Notes: a model not told the origin generated them from the sequence alone. A DNA stretch of 64,000 bases from Hyphomicrobiales bacterium (GCA_900469445.1 UBXM01000001.1:248001-312000), one strand, 5' to 3'. Counted from the first letter of the stretch, positions 45,024 through 54,644 are shown. A program made the numbers and translations.

Positions 45024-46069
45024 GACACCCTCTGGAAGCGATAGAGGATAACGGCGAAGAACGGCACGCCGACAAGTGCGGTGACGACGCCGATCGGCAG
45101 GACCTGCTGCGGGATCAGCGCCCGCGAGGCGATATCCGCCAGAACCATGAAGATCGCCCCGACTATGGCGCAGGCCGGCAGCAGCTTTATATGCAACGGC
45201 CCGACGACGAAGCGCGCCGCATGCGGCACGACGAGGCCGACGAAACCGATCGTGCCGACCATGGAGACGATCGTCGCCGTCATCATTGCCGTCAGCGCAA
45301 AAAGAATGATCCGCGCCCAGGCGACATTGACGCCGAGCGAGGCCGCAGCCTCATCGCCGAAGGCAAACGCATCGAGCACCCGCGCATAACACAGGCACAC
45401 GATCAGACCGAAACCGACGATGACCGAAACCAGCATGAATTCCGGCCAGCGCACGCCGCCGAAACTGCCGAGCAGCCAGAACATCACGTCCCGCGCCTGC
45501 TGCGCATTGCCCGAAGTGGTGACGACGTAAGAGGTTGCCGCATTGAAAAGCTGCGACGCCGCGACGCCTGCAAGAATGGTGCGGTCAGCACCGCCCCGCG
45601 TACCGTTGGAAAGAAGTGCCACGAAAAAGAAGGCGGCGAAGGCACCGGCAAAGGCACCAGCCGAAAGCGAGACGGCACCGGAGCCGATGCCGAGAATGAC
45701 GATCGCCACGGCACCGGTCGAGGCACCGGCCGAAATGCCGAGCACATAGGGCTCGGCCAGAGGATTGCGCAGGAGCGACTGCAGGATTGCGCCGGAAAGC
45801 GCCAGCCCTGCCCCGCAGAATGCGGCAACCAGTGCGCGGCTGAGACGGTAATCCCAGATCACCGTCTCATGGATGCGGTTGAGCTCGATCGCAGTCCAGC
45901 CCAGCCGATTGCTTATCGCGGCATAGGTCGTAGACAGCGGGATCGGCAGATCACCGATCCCGACGCTGACGCCGACCACAAGAGCGATGGCGGCAAAGGA
46001 TGCCAGCAACAGCACCGAAAGAAAGGCGAATTGCTGGCCTCTGGACTGGATGGAACTCGTATCACTCAC
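45020..46069 (-). CDS. Metal-chelate/siderophore ABC transporter, FecCD-type permease
   Basis: A 349-residue permease with nine to ten spans. LRNPLAEPYVLGISAGASTGAV and GFVGLVVPHAARFVVGPLH are the FecCD family signatures. Only one permease gene is present, so it must act as a homodimer, as in BtuC. It overlaps both neighbours by four bases. Confidence 0.92.
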   Translation of the reverse strand: MSDTSSIQSRGQQFAFLSVLLLASFAAIALVVGVSVGIGDLPIPLSTTYAAISNRLGWTAIELNRIHETVIWDYRLSRALVAAFCGAGLALSGAILQSLLRNPLAEPYVLGISAGASTGAVAIVILGIGSGAVSLSAGAFAGAFAAFFFVALLSNGTRGGADRTILAGVAASQLFNAATSYVVTTSGNAQQARDVMFWLLGSFGGVRWPEFMLVSVIVGFGLIVCLCYARVLDAFAFGDEAAASLGVNVAWARIILFALTAMMTATIVSMVGTIGFVGLVVPHAARFVVGPLHIKLLPACAIVGAIFMVLADIASRALIPQQVLPIGVVTALVGVPFFAVILYRFQRVS

Positions 46070-47091
46070 TTGATGAGACCAAGTGCCTTCATCTGCTCAG
46101 CCACCTGTTCGGCGCCGTAGATGGTGCGGATGGTCGGGTTCATTGCTGCACCGTCCATCACGACGATCGCCTTGTTCTTGACCGCCGGGATCTGGCTGAC
46201 GGCCGGATCGGTGTTCAGGAACTTGATCTTGGCTTCCGGCTTGTCGAGTTCCCAACGGTTACGATCGAGATTGGCGACCACGATAACGTCAGGATTGGAC
46301 GCAATGATGCCTTCCCAGCCGAGCGTCGGCCATTCCGGCTCGGCATCGATGGCGTTCTTGCCGCCCAGCACGTCGGCGATGAAGCCGGATGCGCCGTTCT
46401 TGCCGCCGAGATAGGCGTCGGCGGTCGGCGACTGGCTGGAGAACCAGAAGACATAGGAAAGCTTCTTGCCATCGGCGGAAACGCTGGAGCGCAGTGTCGC
46501 TTCCCGCTTCTTGAAATCGGCGATCAGGGCATCGCCGCGGTCGGCCACGTCGAAGATCTGCGCAAGCTCGCCGATCTCCTTGTAGAGCAGGTCCATGTTC
46601 CACATCTGATCGCGGCTGCCATATTCGTTCTTCACCTTTTCGGTCGAAAGGCAGGTGCTCGGCGAAACGTAGGAAGGAACACCGACCTTGTCGAAATCCT
46701 CGCGCTTGGCGACCTTGCTGGTCGGGCCGATCAAGGTCGGCAGCGAAGCGGCGACGAAATCCGGGTTCTGGGCGAGTAGCGATTCGAAGGTCGGGAACTC
46801 GACGGTCAGAAGCTTGACCTTGGCATTGGCGGCTTCGAGCTGCGGCAGAACTTTGCTGGGCCAGAATGCGGTGCCGACCATCTTGTCCTCGAGACCGAGC
46901 AGCAGCAGGATTTCCGCGCTGTTCTGCCCAAGACCGATCGCCCGTTCCGGAGCCTTCTGGAAAGTAACCGACGCACCGCAATTGTCGATGGTCAGCGGAT
47001 ATTGTGTAGCGGCTTGAGCCGAATTGGCGGCAAACGAACCGAGAGCAACGCAAAGGCCGGAAGTGGCCAGAAGGGATTTGAATACGGTCAC
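46066..47091 (-). CDS. Metal-chelate/siderophore ABC transporter, substrate-binding protein
   Basis: About 341 residues with a signal peptide (KSLLATSGLCVALGSFAANSAQA) and a type III binding fold (PERAIGLGQNSAEILLLLGLEDKMVG; ADAYLGGKNGASGFIADVLGGKNA). Start is proposed as the GTG at 47091, with AAGGA upstream, because the signal peptide begins there; ATG 47136 is an alternative. Substrate is probably a ferric chelate, but vitamin B12 or another complex fits as well. I looked for and did not find a TGA-N9-TCA box in the 210 bases upstream. Confidence 0.85.
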   Translation of the reverse strand: MTVFKSLLATSGLCVALGSFAANSAQAATQYPLTIDNCGASVTFQKAPERAIGLGQNSAEILLLLGLEDKMVGTAFWPSKVLPQLEAANAKVKLLTVEFPTFESLLAQNPDFVAASLPTLIGPTSKVAKREDFDKVGVPSYVSPSTCLSTEKVKNEYGSRDQMWNMDLLYKEIGELAQIFDVADRGDALIADFKKREATLRSSVSADGKKLSYVFWFSSQSPTADAYLGGKNGASGFIADVLGGKNAIDAEPEWPTLGWEGIIASNPDVIVVANLDRNRWELDKPEAKIKFLNTDPAVSQIPAVKNKAIVVMDGAAMNPTIRTIYGAEQVAEQMKALGLIK

Positions 47092-47305
47092 GAGGAGGGT
47101 TCCTTTGGGAGGATCTGAAAATGACGTGTCCCCCATATCCAGCCGGCCCGCCCAAAACAAGATCATTATGCTCATCTTTTTCGCAATAGAGTGGCGCAAT
47201 ACTGTGCCGTCCAGACAAAATGTCGCACGAAGGTCTTGTGGCTAAAACATCTTTCCCTTATTCAGCAATGCGGGAGGAATTGACAAACAACAATTCGAGT
47301 GGCCG

Positions 47306-49009
47306 ATGCCTTCCAACAAAAAAGATATTTCGACCTCCACCACTGGCCTTAACCTGAGCCGCCGCCAGCTCCTCGGCTCCGCAGCCGGCGGTGCGGCTGC
47401 CGTCAGCGTCACCACGCTGCCGTCCTGGGCGCAGACGGCGGACAAAACGGTCGATGTGCTGCTCATCGGCGGTGGCATCATGAGCGCCACGCTCGGCGTT
47501 CTGCTCTCCGAACTGGAACCGACCTGGTCGATCGAAATGATCGAGCGTCTCGATGACGTGGCGATGGAAAGCTCCAATGGCTGGAACAATGCAGGCACCG
47601 GTCACTCGGCGCTTGCCGAGCTGAACTACACGCCGGAAGACACCAACGGCAACGTCCAGATTGCCCGCGCCGTCGGCATCAACGAACAGTTCCAGATCAC
47701 CCGCCAGTTCCTCGCCCACCAGATCGATGCAGGCGTTCTCAAGGACCCGCGCTCCTTCATCAACTCCACCCCGCACATGAGCTTTGTCTGGGGCGACAAG
47801 AATATCGAATTCCTCACCAAGCGCTTCGAAGCGCTGAAGGCGAGCCCGATGTTCGCCGGCATGGAATTCTCCACCGATCAGGCAGAGATCTCCAAGTGGG
47901 TTCCGTTGATGATCGAGGGCCGCGATCCGGCCCAGAAGATCGCCGCCACCTGGAGCCCGCTCGGCACCGACGTCAATTTCGGCCAGATCACCACCCAGTA
48001 TGTCGCCTCGCTGAAGAGCCGCGACACCTTCAAGCTGCACACCAATTCGGAAGTCACCGCTATCGAGAAGAATGAAGACGGCACCTGGACCGTCTCCTTC
48101 GACGATACCAAGAGCGGTTCGGCCGGTTCGATCAAGGCGAAGTTCGTCTTCCTCGGCGCCGGCGGCGGCGCATTGCCGCTTCTGCAGATGTCCGGCATTC
48201 CGGAAGGCGACGATTACGCAGGCTTCCCGGTCGGCGGCTCGTTCCTCGTCTGCGACAACCCGGAAATCGTCAATCAGCATCTCGCCAAAGCCTATGGCCA
48301 AGCGGATGTCGGCGCACCGCCGATGTCGGTTCCTCATCTCGACACCCGCGTTTTCGATGGCAAGCGCCACATCCTGTTCGGACCGTTTGCGACCTTCTCG
48401 ACGAAGTTCCTCAAGGACGGCTCGCTCTTCGACCTGCCCTCGACGATCACGCTCGACAACATCTGGCCGATGGCCAAGGTCGGCACCGACGAATTCGCGC
48501 TCGTCCAGTACCTCGCCGGCCAGCTGATGATGTCCGACGAAGATCGCCTTGCTGAACTCAAGCGTTACTTCCCGAACGCAAAGGCGGAAGACTGGCGTTA
48601 CTGGCAGGCTGGCCAGCGCGTACAGATCATCAAGCGCGACGCAGAAAAGGGCGGCGTGCTGAAGCTCGGCACCGAAATCGTTGCAGCGGAAGACGGCACG
48701 ATCGCCGCCCTGCTCGGCGCATCTCCGGGCGCATCCACCGCAGCGCCGATCATGCTCGACGTCCTGAAGAAGGTGTTCGCCGAAAAGCTGAAGACGCAGG
48801 AATGGCAGGACAAGCTGCACGCGATCGTTCCGAGCTACGGCCAGAAGCTCAACGAAAACCCGGAGATGCTGGCCCGCGAATGGGTAGCGACCGAAGAACG
48901 CCTGCAGCTCGCCATCAAGGCCCCGACGATCGATCCGCTAGCCTATGGCAAGCCGGCCTCGACCGCGCCGGCAGGCCAGGTCAAGCCTGTGTCGGATATC
49001 GCGCTCTAA
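47306..49009 (+). CDS. mqo: Malate:quinone oxidoreductase with N-terminal Tat-type signal
   Basis: A 567-residue FAD enzyme oxidising malate to oxaloacetate and passing electrons to quinone. The FAD site [22 protein letters not shown] starts near residue 48, followed by the Mqo-typical [22 protein letters not shown]. Residues 1-43 add [17 protein letters not shown] and a PSWAQ cleavage-like site, a twin-arginine signal not found on the cytosolic Mqo of E. coli or Corynebacterium. The protein may thus work in the periplasm. Divergent from the ABC importer; a terminator follows. Confidence 0.9.
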   Translation: MPSNKKDISTSTTGLNLSRRQLLGSAAGGAAAVSVTTLPSWAQTADKTVDVLLIGGGIMSATLGVLLSELEPTWSIEMIERLDDVAMESSNGWNNAGTGHSALAELNYTPEDTNGNVQIARAVGINEQFQITRQFLAHQIDAGVLKDPRSFINSTPHMSFVWGDKNIEFLTKRFEALKASPMFAGMEFSTDQAEISKWVPLMIEGRDPAQKIAATWSPLGTDVNFGQITTQYVASLKSRDTFKLHTNSEVTAIEKNEDGTWTVSFDDTKSGSAGSIKAKFVFLGAGGGALPLLQMSGIPEGDDYAGFPVGGSFLVCDNPEIVNQHLAKAYGQADVGAPPMSVPHLDTRVFDGKRHILFGPFATFSTKFLKDGSLFDLPSTITLDNIWPMAKVGTDEFALVQYLAGQLMMSDEDRLAELKRYFPNAKAEDWRYWQAGQRVQIIKRDAEKGGVLKLGTEIVAAEDGTIAALLGASPGASTAAPIMLDVLKKVFAEKLKTQEWQDKLHAIVPSYGQKLNENPEMLAREWVATEERLQLAIKAPTIDPLAYGKPASTAPAGQVKPVSDIAL

Positions 49010-49036
49010 GCGATCGACAGGACGCAAAGACACGAA

Positions 49037-49069
49037 ACGGCTCCGCTCATGCGGGGCCGTTTTGCTTTG
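49037..49069 (+). terminator. Rho-independent terminator of mqo
   Basis: Ten-base stem ACGGCTCCGC/GCGGGGCCGT (one T-G wobble) with TCAT loop, then TTTTGCTTTG. Confidence 0.85.
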
Positions 49070-49195
49070 TGCACCCCTCTGCGGCCTCGCCTCACCGGGC
49101 AACTGCCTTATCTCTTGAGCGCAGTGCGAGAGGCATGAGCGCCTCGCGCCGGAAATAAAGTCCGGCAACAAGTCCGTCACCGGGGAATACATCCG

Positions 49196-49495
49196 ATGGA
49201 AGAAATCCGCTTTCAGGCAACAGTCATCCATTGGCGCGGCCCTGCGCCATTCTTCTTCGCGCCGCTGCCGAAAGAACAGGCCGACGAGATCAATCGTCTA
49301 TCGAAGCTCCTGACCTATGGCTGGGGCATGATCCCGGTGGACGTGACGATCGGCAGGGTGAAATTCTACACCGCGCTCTTTCGCAAGGACGATACCTATT
49401 TCCTGCCGCTAAAGGATGCCGTACGCCGCAAGGCAGGTCTGACCGCCGGCGACACCGTCTCGGTCGCCATGTCTCTTCGCCCGCCGAAAGCCTGA
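49196..49495 (+). CDS. DUF1905 family protein
   Basis: A 99-residue protein covering a full DUF1905 domain (FQATVIHWRGPAPFFFAPLP; GWGMIPVDVTIGRVKFYTALF; YFLPLKDAVRRKAGLTAGDTVSV). Function unknown; in larger proteins the domain precedes YdeI-like sequences, absent here. It stands 105 bases before the ABC exporter gene. Confidence 0.85.
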   Translation: MEEIRFQATVIHWRGPAPFFFAPLPKEQADEINRLSKLLTYGWGMIPVDVTIGRVKFYTALFRKDDTYFLPLKDAVRRKAGLTAGDTVSVAMSLRPPKA

Positions 49496-49600
49496 CCGCT
49501 ACCCCATGATCTCGGGGGTGCTTGTTCCATACGATCCGTGGTTGAATACGGCCATTGCAGGCCACCCGAATCGTCAATCGAAATCGAGCGCTCCGGCACC

Positions 49601-51448
49601 ATGAGTTTTTCAGATCGAGTTTTCCGTCCTTTCGAAACGCTGATCCAGCCGCTGGACATTCCCTACAGGCCTCTTCCATCGAAGGGCCCCTTCGTTCTGC
49701 TCTGGCATTTCATCCGCATGTTCGGGCCGATCCTCATCCCGATCGCGGTCCTCGCCATGCTGGTCGAAGCGATAAACCTGTTCCTGATCTGGAGCCTCGG
49801 AACCATCGTCGACGGCGTGACGGCGAAAGGTGCGGCAGATTTCGTGCGAGCCGACTGGCCGCTGCTCGCCACCATGACCGTGCTGCTGTTTCCGACCATT
49901 CCGCTCTTCGCCTTTCTCGCCAACACACTGGCCTCTCAGGTGGCAGGCGTCTGTCTTCCAGCCGCAATCCAATGGCAGGGGCACAAGGCGGTGGAGCGGC
50001 AGGACATCGCTTTTTTCCACGATCTGTTTGCCGGACAGGTCGCCTCGCGCCTGTCGCAAGTGGCGAATGCCGTCCAGCAGCAGCTCGGCATCGCCTTCCA
50101 GACGATCCCGCCCTTCATCGTCCAGTTCATCGGCACGCTCGTCCTGCTCGGTACGCTTGGCTGGCAACTGGCGCTGATGGCCGTCCTCTGGATGATCGCG
50201 ATCACGCTGATCACCATCAAGGCCGTGCCGCATTTCGCCGAACGCTCGAAACGCACCGCCCGCCAGAAAAGCCTCGTCGTCGGCGCCATGACCGACCTCT
50301 ATGCCAATATCCAGATGGTCAAGCATTTCGCCGCCGAAGACAGCGAGGCCGGTGCGCTGCGCAAGGTTTTCACCGCAACGATCGACAGCCAGCAGAAGGA
50401 ACGGCGCGTCTATCTCACCACTCGCACGACCATGATTTCCGTCAATTCACTGTTCTGGATCGCCATGCTGGCAACCGGCTTCTGGACCATGACGAACGGA
50501 GGCATCACGCTCGGACACTTCATCGCAGCGCTCTATCTCGGCAACCGTCTGCAGGCCAATGGTGGCTCGTTTCTCGACATGTGCCATCAGGTCTTCCAGG
50601 CAGTCGGAACGCTACGCGACGCCATGCCGGTCATGACCACGCCGCCGACCATCACCGATGCCCCGAACGCACCCCGTCTTGCCGTGAAGAGGGGCGAGAT
50701 CCGTTTCGAGGCGATCGATTTTTCCTACCACAAGGAAAAGCCGGTGATCGAAGGACTGGATCTGACGATTCGCGGCGGAGAAAAACTCGGCTTTGTCGGC
50801 GTTTCCGGAGCGGGAAAGACAACCCTCGTTAACCTGCTCCTGCGCCTCTACGATCTGAAGAGCGGATCGATCCTGATCGACGGGCAGGATATAAGGCAGG
50901 TCACCCAGGCGAGCCTGCGCGAACATATCGGTGTCATCTCGCAGGATGTCTCGCTGTTGCATCGCTCCGTCGGCGACAACATCCGTTACGGCCGCCCGGA
51001 CGCGACGCGGCAGGAGATCGAACAGGCCAGCGCCGCCGCCCATGCGCATGATTTCATCGCCGACCTGAAGGACAAGGAAGGTCGCTCCGGTTACGATGCC
51101 TTTGTCGGTGACCGCGGCGTAAAACTATCCGGCGGACAAAGGCAGCGCATCGCGATCGCCCGCGTGCTTCTGAAAGACGCCCCGATCCTGATCCTCGACG
51201 AGGCGACTTCGGCGCTCGACAGCGAGTCCGAGGCAGCGATCCAGGAAAATCTGGCGCAGGTGATGCAGGACAAGACCGTGATCGCCATCGCCCACCGGCT
51301 TTCCACCATCGCCAGCATGGACAGGATCGTGGTGCTGGACAAAGGCCGCATCATCGAGACCGGCACGCCGGATGAATTGCTGGCGCTCGACGGGCTTTAT
51401 GCACGATTGTGGAAGCGCCAGACCGGCGGCTATATCGGCAACGACTAG
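49601..51448 (+). CDS. ABC exporter, fused membrane and ATPase domains
   Basis: A 615-residue half-transporter: type I exporter membrane domain with about six spans (residues 40-330), then the ATPase with Walker A GVSGAGKTT, Q-loop VISQDVSLLH, signature LSGGQRQR and Walker B ILILDEATSALD, and an AHRLSTI switch. It forms homo- or heterodimers and exports lipids, peptides or drugs; substrate not predictable. ATG 49601 (MSFSDRVF) is chosen; the preceding 21 codons look non-coding. Confidence 0.88.
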   Translation: MSFSDRVFRPFETLIQPLDIPYRPLPSKGPFVLLWHFIRMFGPILIPIAVLAMLVEAINLFLIWSLGTIVDGVTAKGAADFVRADWPLLATMTVLLFPTIPLFAFLANTLASQVAGVCLPAAIQWQGHKAVERQDIAFFHDLFAGQVASRLSQVANAVQQQLGIAFQTIPPFIVQFIGTLVLLGTLGWQLALMAVLWMIAITLITIKAVPHFAERSKRTARQKSLVVGAMTDLYANIQMVKHFAAEDSEAGALRKVFTATIDSQQKERRVYLTTRTTMISVNSLFWIAMLATGFWTMTNGGITLGHFIAALYLGNRLQANGGSFLDMCHQVFQAVGTLRDAMPVMTTPPTITDAPNAPRLAVKRGEIRFEAIDFSYHKEKPVIEGLDLTIRGGEKLGFVGVSGAGKTTLVNLLLRLYDLKSGSILIDGQDIRQVTQASLREHIGVISQDVSLLHRSVGDNIRYGRPDATRQEIEQASAAAHAHDFIADLKDKEGRSGYDAFVGDRGVKLSGGQRQRIAIARVLLKDAPILILDEATSALDSESEAAIQENLAQVMQDKTVIAIAHRLSTIASMDRIVVLDKGRIIETGTPDELLALDGLYARLWKRQTGGYIGND

Positions 51449-51494
51449 AGTAATTCCGGCAAAAGTGGGAGCCGGTTTTGCGTCCGGAATTGCT

Positions 51495-52748
51495 TTATAC
51501 CGTCCGCGCCACCGGTTCGCCCAGCCTGTCCAGCTGCTGGCGGATATGGGCGCATTCGGCGGGTGAATTGGCAAGTGCAATTGCCCGGTCGAAGGCAATC
51601 CTTGCCTCCCCGCTCCTTCCCGCCTGCATCAGCAATCCGCCGCGCACGCCGTGGAAATAGAAATAGCCGTCGAGCTTGTCGGCAAGCGGTTCGATCAGAT
51701 CAAGCGCCGCCTCCGCATCCTTGAGTTTCGACACCGCCACCGCCTTGTTGAGTGTGACGACCGGCGATGGTGCGAGCTTCTCGAGCAATTCGTAAAGCAG
51801 CGTGATCTCGCCCCAGTCGGTATCCTGCGCCCTTGCTGCGCGGGCATGCAGCGCCGAGATTGCCGCCTGCACCTGATAGGGCCCGGGCTTGCGATGACGG
51901 ATCGCCTTGTCGAGCATGGCGAGCGCCTCGTCGATCAGCCGCCTGTCCCAAAGGCTCCGGTCCTGATCTTCGAGCAACACGATCTGACCCGCCGCATCGA
52001 ACCGCGCCCCGGCGCGCGAATGCTGCAGCAGCATCAATGCGGAAAGTCCCATGATCTCCGGTTCGGCGGGAAAGATGCGCAAGAGAAGCCGCGAAAGCCG
52101 GATCGCCTCGTCGCAGAAAGCGGCACTGTCCGGATTGGTGATGCCTGCGGAATATCCCTCGTTGAACACGAGATAGACCATTGACGCCACCGTCTTCAGC
52201 CGCTCGGCACGCTCGTGAACATCCGGCGTTTCGAAGGCGACACCGGCCTTCGCCACCCGCGCCTTGGCGCGGGTGATCCGCTGCTCCATGGCGCTTTCCG
52301 AAACGAGAAAGGCACGGGCGATCTGCGGAACGCTGAGGCCGGAGACGATCCTGAGCGCTAGCGCGATCTGCTGCGTGTTCGGCAGGTCCGGATGGCAGCA
52401 GATGAACATCAGCCGCAGGATATCGTCGCGGTAATGCGCATTGTCCAGCCGGTCGGCAATGTCCTCCTCCGCGTCGGAGAGATCGGAAAACGCGGCCTCT
52501 TCCGGCAGCGGTTCGTTTTTCGCCCGTTTACGGATCTGGTCGACGCCGCTGTTTCGCCCGACAAAGATCAGCCAGGCGGCGGGATCGCGCGGAGGCCCCT
52601 TGTCCGGCCAGGTGCGGATGGCCCGCAGGCAGGCCTCCTGAAACGCCTCTTCCGCCGTATCGAGATCGCGGAAATAGCGCAGGAGCGCACCAAGCGCCTG
52701 CGGCCGCGCCGCCGTCAGCGCCAGTTCGATATAGGCAAGATCCGTCAT
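51495..52748 (-). CDS. ECF42-type sigma factor with C-terminal TPR extension
   Basis: A 417-residue sigma factor. Region 2 (ALGALLRYFRDLDTAEEAFQEACLRAIRTWPDKGPPRDPAAWL) and region 4 (ALRIVSGLSVPQIARAFLVSESAMEQRITRAKARV) occupy residues 1-165; the rest is the helical extension of the ECF42 group (LVFNEGYSAG; SRAGARFDAAGQIVLLEDQDRSLWD). ECF42 factors have no classical anti-sigma factor and depend on the extension. The start overlaps the stop of the DGPF/YCII gene (ATGA), the usual partner. Confidence 0.92.
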   Translation of the reverse strand: MTDLAYIELALTAARPQALGALLRYFRDLDTAEEAFQEACLRAIRTWPDKGPPRDPAAWLIFVGRNSGVDQIRKRAKNEPLPEEAAFSDLSDAEEDIADRLDNAHYRDDILRLMFICCHPDLPNTQQIALALRIVSGLSVPQIARAFLVSESAMEQRITRAKARVAKAGVAFETPDVHERAERLKTVASMVYLVFNEGYSAGITNPDSAAFCDEAIRLSRLLLRIFPAEPEIMGLSALMLLQHSRAGARFDAAGQIVLLEDQDRSLWDRRLIDEALAMLDKAIRHRKPGPYQVQAAISALHARAARAQDTDWGEITLLYELLEKLAPSPVVTLNKAVAVSKLKDAEAALDLIEPLADKLDGYFYFHGVRGGLLMQAGRSGEARIAFDRAIALANSPAECAHIRQQLDRLGEPVARTV

Positions 52749-53137
52749 GACGAACCACCTTCCGCCTTTTTGATTTCGCCCGGATGAAAGACATAGAAGG
52801 GCCGGATCTCGTAGGAACTCGAACCCGGATTGACCGCCGACAGCTCCTTGGAAAAGGCCACCGCCTCATCAAGACTGTCGAATTCGGCGGTATAGAAGCC
52901 GAGCAGCACTTCCTTGGTTTCGGCAAACGGCCCGTCGAGCACTAGGGCCTCCTCCTTGCCCTTCCGTACGGTCGTCGCAGCCGTCGTCGGCATCAGCCGC
53001 CCGACCGGACCGAGCTTGCCGGCCCTGGCCAGCGGCTCCTGCACTTTCATCAACCGGTCCATCACCGCGGCCTCCTCCTCCTTGGACCAGGCAAACACGG
53101 TTTCCTCATGGGCGTAACACAGAATGGCATACAGCAT
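52745..53137 (-). CDS. YCII-domain protein with DGPF motif, partner of the ECF42 sigma factor
   Basis: A 130-residue protein with the diagnostic LDGPFAETKEVLLGFY stretch near residues 68-83. DGPF proteins are nearly always next to ECF42 genes; they are targets of the sigma factor, but their biochemical job is unknown. ATG 53137 has GGAGAG six bases before it. A matching ECF promoter stands directly upstream. Confidence 0.9.
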   Translation of the reverse strand: MLYAILCYAHEETVFAWSKEEEAAVMDRLMKVQEPLARAGKLGPVGRLMPTTAATTVRKGKEEALVLDGPFAETKEVLLGFYTAEFDSLDEAVAFSKELSAVNPGSSSYEIRPFYVFHPGEIKKAEGGSS

Positions 53138-53160
53138 TTTTCTCTCCTTCTCCGCTAAAG

Positions 53161-53187
53161 ACGAGAAGGTAGCCGTCCATCCGACAC
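53161..53187 (-). promoter_or_regulatory. Predicted ECF42 autoregulated promoter
   Basis: On the minus strand: TGTCGG (53187-53182), 17-base spacer, CGTC (53164-53161). This fits the TGTCGA/CG(A/T)C-type target motif reported for the ECF42 group. It lies just before the DGPF-sigma operon, giving a leader of about 17 bases. Confidence 0.6.
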
Positions 53188-53270
53188 TGCGCATCAGAAA
53201 ATCGTCTCTTCTCTGACGGGCGATGGCATCCTAGCTATAGGTCTCTGAATTCAATCCGAGGAAACTGTCC

Positions 53271-53978
53271 ATGACCGATCTTTCCGCCTACCCCATAACC
53301 TCCAGATGGCCCGCCAAGGACGATAATGTCCTGCAGCTCTATTCGACCCCGACGCCGAACGGCGTGAAGGTTTCGATCATGCTGGAAGAGACCGGGCTGG
53401 CCTATGAGCCGCATTTCATCAATATCGGCGCCGACGAGACCTGGGGCGAAGAATATCTGTCGCTCAATCCGAACGGCAAGATCCCTGCGATCCTCGATCC
53501 GAGCGGCCCCGGCGGCAAACCGCTGGCGCTTTTCGAAAGTGGCGCGATCCTGATCTATCTCGCAGAAAAGACCGGCAAGCTCCTGCCGGCGGATCCGGCA
53601 AAACGCTATGAGACCATCCAGTGGGTGATGTTCCAGATGGGCGGCATCGGGCCGATGTTCGGCCAGCTCGGTTTCTTCCACAAATTCGCCGGCAAGGACT
53701 ATGAGGACAAGCGCCCGCGCGACCGTTACGCCAAGGAAAGCGCCCGCCTGATCCGCGTGCTGGAAACCCGGCTGGAAGGCCGCGACTGGATCATGGGCGA
53801 CGAATATACGATCGCCGATATTTCCATGCTCGGCTGGGTGCGCAATCTGATCGGCTTTTACGGCGCCGGTGAACTGATCGCCTATGACGAGCTGAAGAAC
53901 GTGCCGAAATGGCTGGAACGCGGCCTCGCCCGCCCGGCCGTGCAGCGGGGTCTCGAAATTCCAAAGCGCCCTGCCTGA
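53271..53978 (+). CDS. Glutathione S-transferase, YghU/YfcG (nu class)-like
   Basis: A 235-residue protein with a thioredoxin-like N-domain (LYSTPTPNGVKVSIMLEETGLAYEPHFINI, then NPNGKIPAI and LFESGAILIYLAEKTG) and an all-helical C-domain with MGDEYTIADISMLGW. YghU/YfcG relatives act as disulfide-bond reductases with glutathione; no catalytic Cys is needed, and the TPTPNG loop fits. GAGGAAACTGTCC precedes ATG. Confidence 0.9.
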   Translation: MTDLSAYPITSRWPAKDDNVLQLYSTPTPNGVKVSIMLEETGLAYEPHFINIGADETWGEEYLSLNPNGKIPAILDPSGPGGKPLALFESGAILIYLAEKTGKLLPADPAKRYETIQWVMFQMGGIGPMFGQLGFFHKFAGKDYEDKRPRDRYAKESARLIRVLETRLEGRDWIMGDEYTIADISMLGWVRNLIGFYGAGELIAYDELKNVPKWLERGLARPAVQRGLEIPKRPA

Positions 53979-54043
53979 CATTGACCTGACTTCGCAGCCG
54001 GCATGCGCTATCTCTTCTCGGCACATCACTCAGGGAGATAGCC

Positions 54044-54388
54044 ATGCCCCAGCCAAGCCTGCCGATCGAAGGTTCCTGCCGTTGCGGCGAGTTGCGCATC
54101 AAGATCAGCGCGCCGCCGATGATCACCATGGCCTGCCACTGCAAGGGCTGCCAGAAAATGAGCGCCAGCGCCTTCTCCTGTTCCGCCGCCATTCCGACGT
54201 CAGGTTTCGAAGTGACGGCCGGCGAACCGGTGATCGGCGGGGTGCATGGCGACGATATCCACCACTACCATTGCCAACGTTGCAAGAGCTGGATGTTCAC
54301 CCGCATGGCCGGCATGGACTGGTTCATCAATGTGCGGCCGACCATGCTTGACGATGCCACCTGGTTCGGAAATTCCCCTGGGCCGTGA
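54044..54388 (+). CDS. GFA-family zinc protein with frame-broken C-terminus
   Basis: A 114-residue protein with the Mss4-like zinc ligands of the GFA (glutathione-dependent formaldehyde-activating) family: GSCRCGEL, CHCKGCQ and CQRCKS. It reads normally to DDATWF, then ends after six unrelated residues (GNSPGP). The usual continuation (family members go on to an xxLPWA-type segment and a final helix) lies in another frame just downstream. An internal deletion that is not a multiple of three probably truncated it. The zinc core is intact, so it may fold. Confidence 0.8.
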   Translation: MPQPSLPIEGSCRCGELRIKISAPPMITMACHCKGCQKMSASAFSCSAAIPTSGFEVTAGEPVIGGVHGDDIHHYHCQRCKSWMFTRMAGMDWFINVRPTMLDDATWFGNSPGP

Positions 54389-54498
54389 CCGGCGCGGTGC
54401 ATGGATACCCGCAGTTTCCACCGCTTGAAGCCTTTGAGGGGTTGATGAAGGAATTCTCGGAATGGAACAGTCCGGATGGCGAAAATACAGAAATGTGA
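54367..54498 (+). pseudogene. Out-of-frame C-terminal remnant of the GFA-family gene
   Basis: Shifted by minus one relative to the preceding gene, this frame reads RKFPWAVTGAVHGYPQFPPL and then EAFEGLMKEFSEW before a stop, which is the normal end of GFA proteins. About ten codons that family members carry between TWF and the PWA motif appear to be missing, placing the lesion near 54365-54372. Confidence 0.65.
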
Positions 54499-54615
54499 CA
54501 ACGCATAAAGATATCAATTAAGACTAATATTGAGTAACCTGCCGGAAACCACAGAGTAATATTTGCACACCTGCTCAACGTCGCTCTTCACCACTTCGTA
54601 AATTATCGGACGCGA

Positions 54616-54642
54616 ATATCCCCCACAATTCTTGGGGGATAT
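54616..54642 (+). promoter_or_regulatory. Hairpin covering the tadG ribosome-binding site
   Basis: A perfect ten-base inverted repeat ATATCCCCCA (54616-54625)/TGGGGGATAT (54633-54642) with a seven-base loop. The right arm contains GGGGG, the ribosome site of tadG (ATG 54645, six bases later). When folded, the site is paired in full, so translation should depend on opening by temperature, a protein, a small RNA or ribosome traffic. Confidence 0.6.
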
Positions 54643-54644
54643 CT

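Noticed and set aside
47258..48820. 520-codon minus-strand open frame opposite mqo
   Set aside because: Antisense to a complete, recognisable enzyme. No motif or ribosome site.
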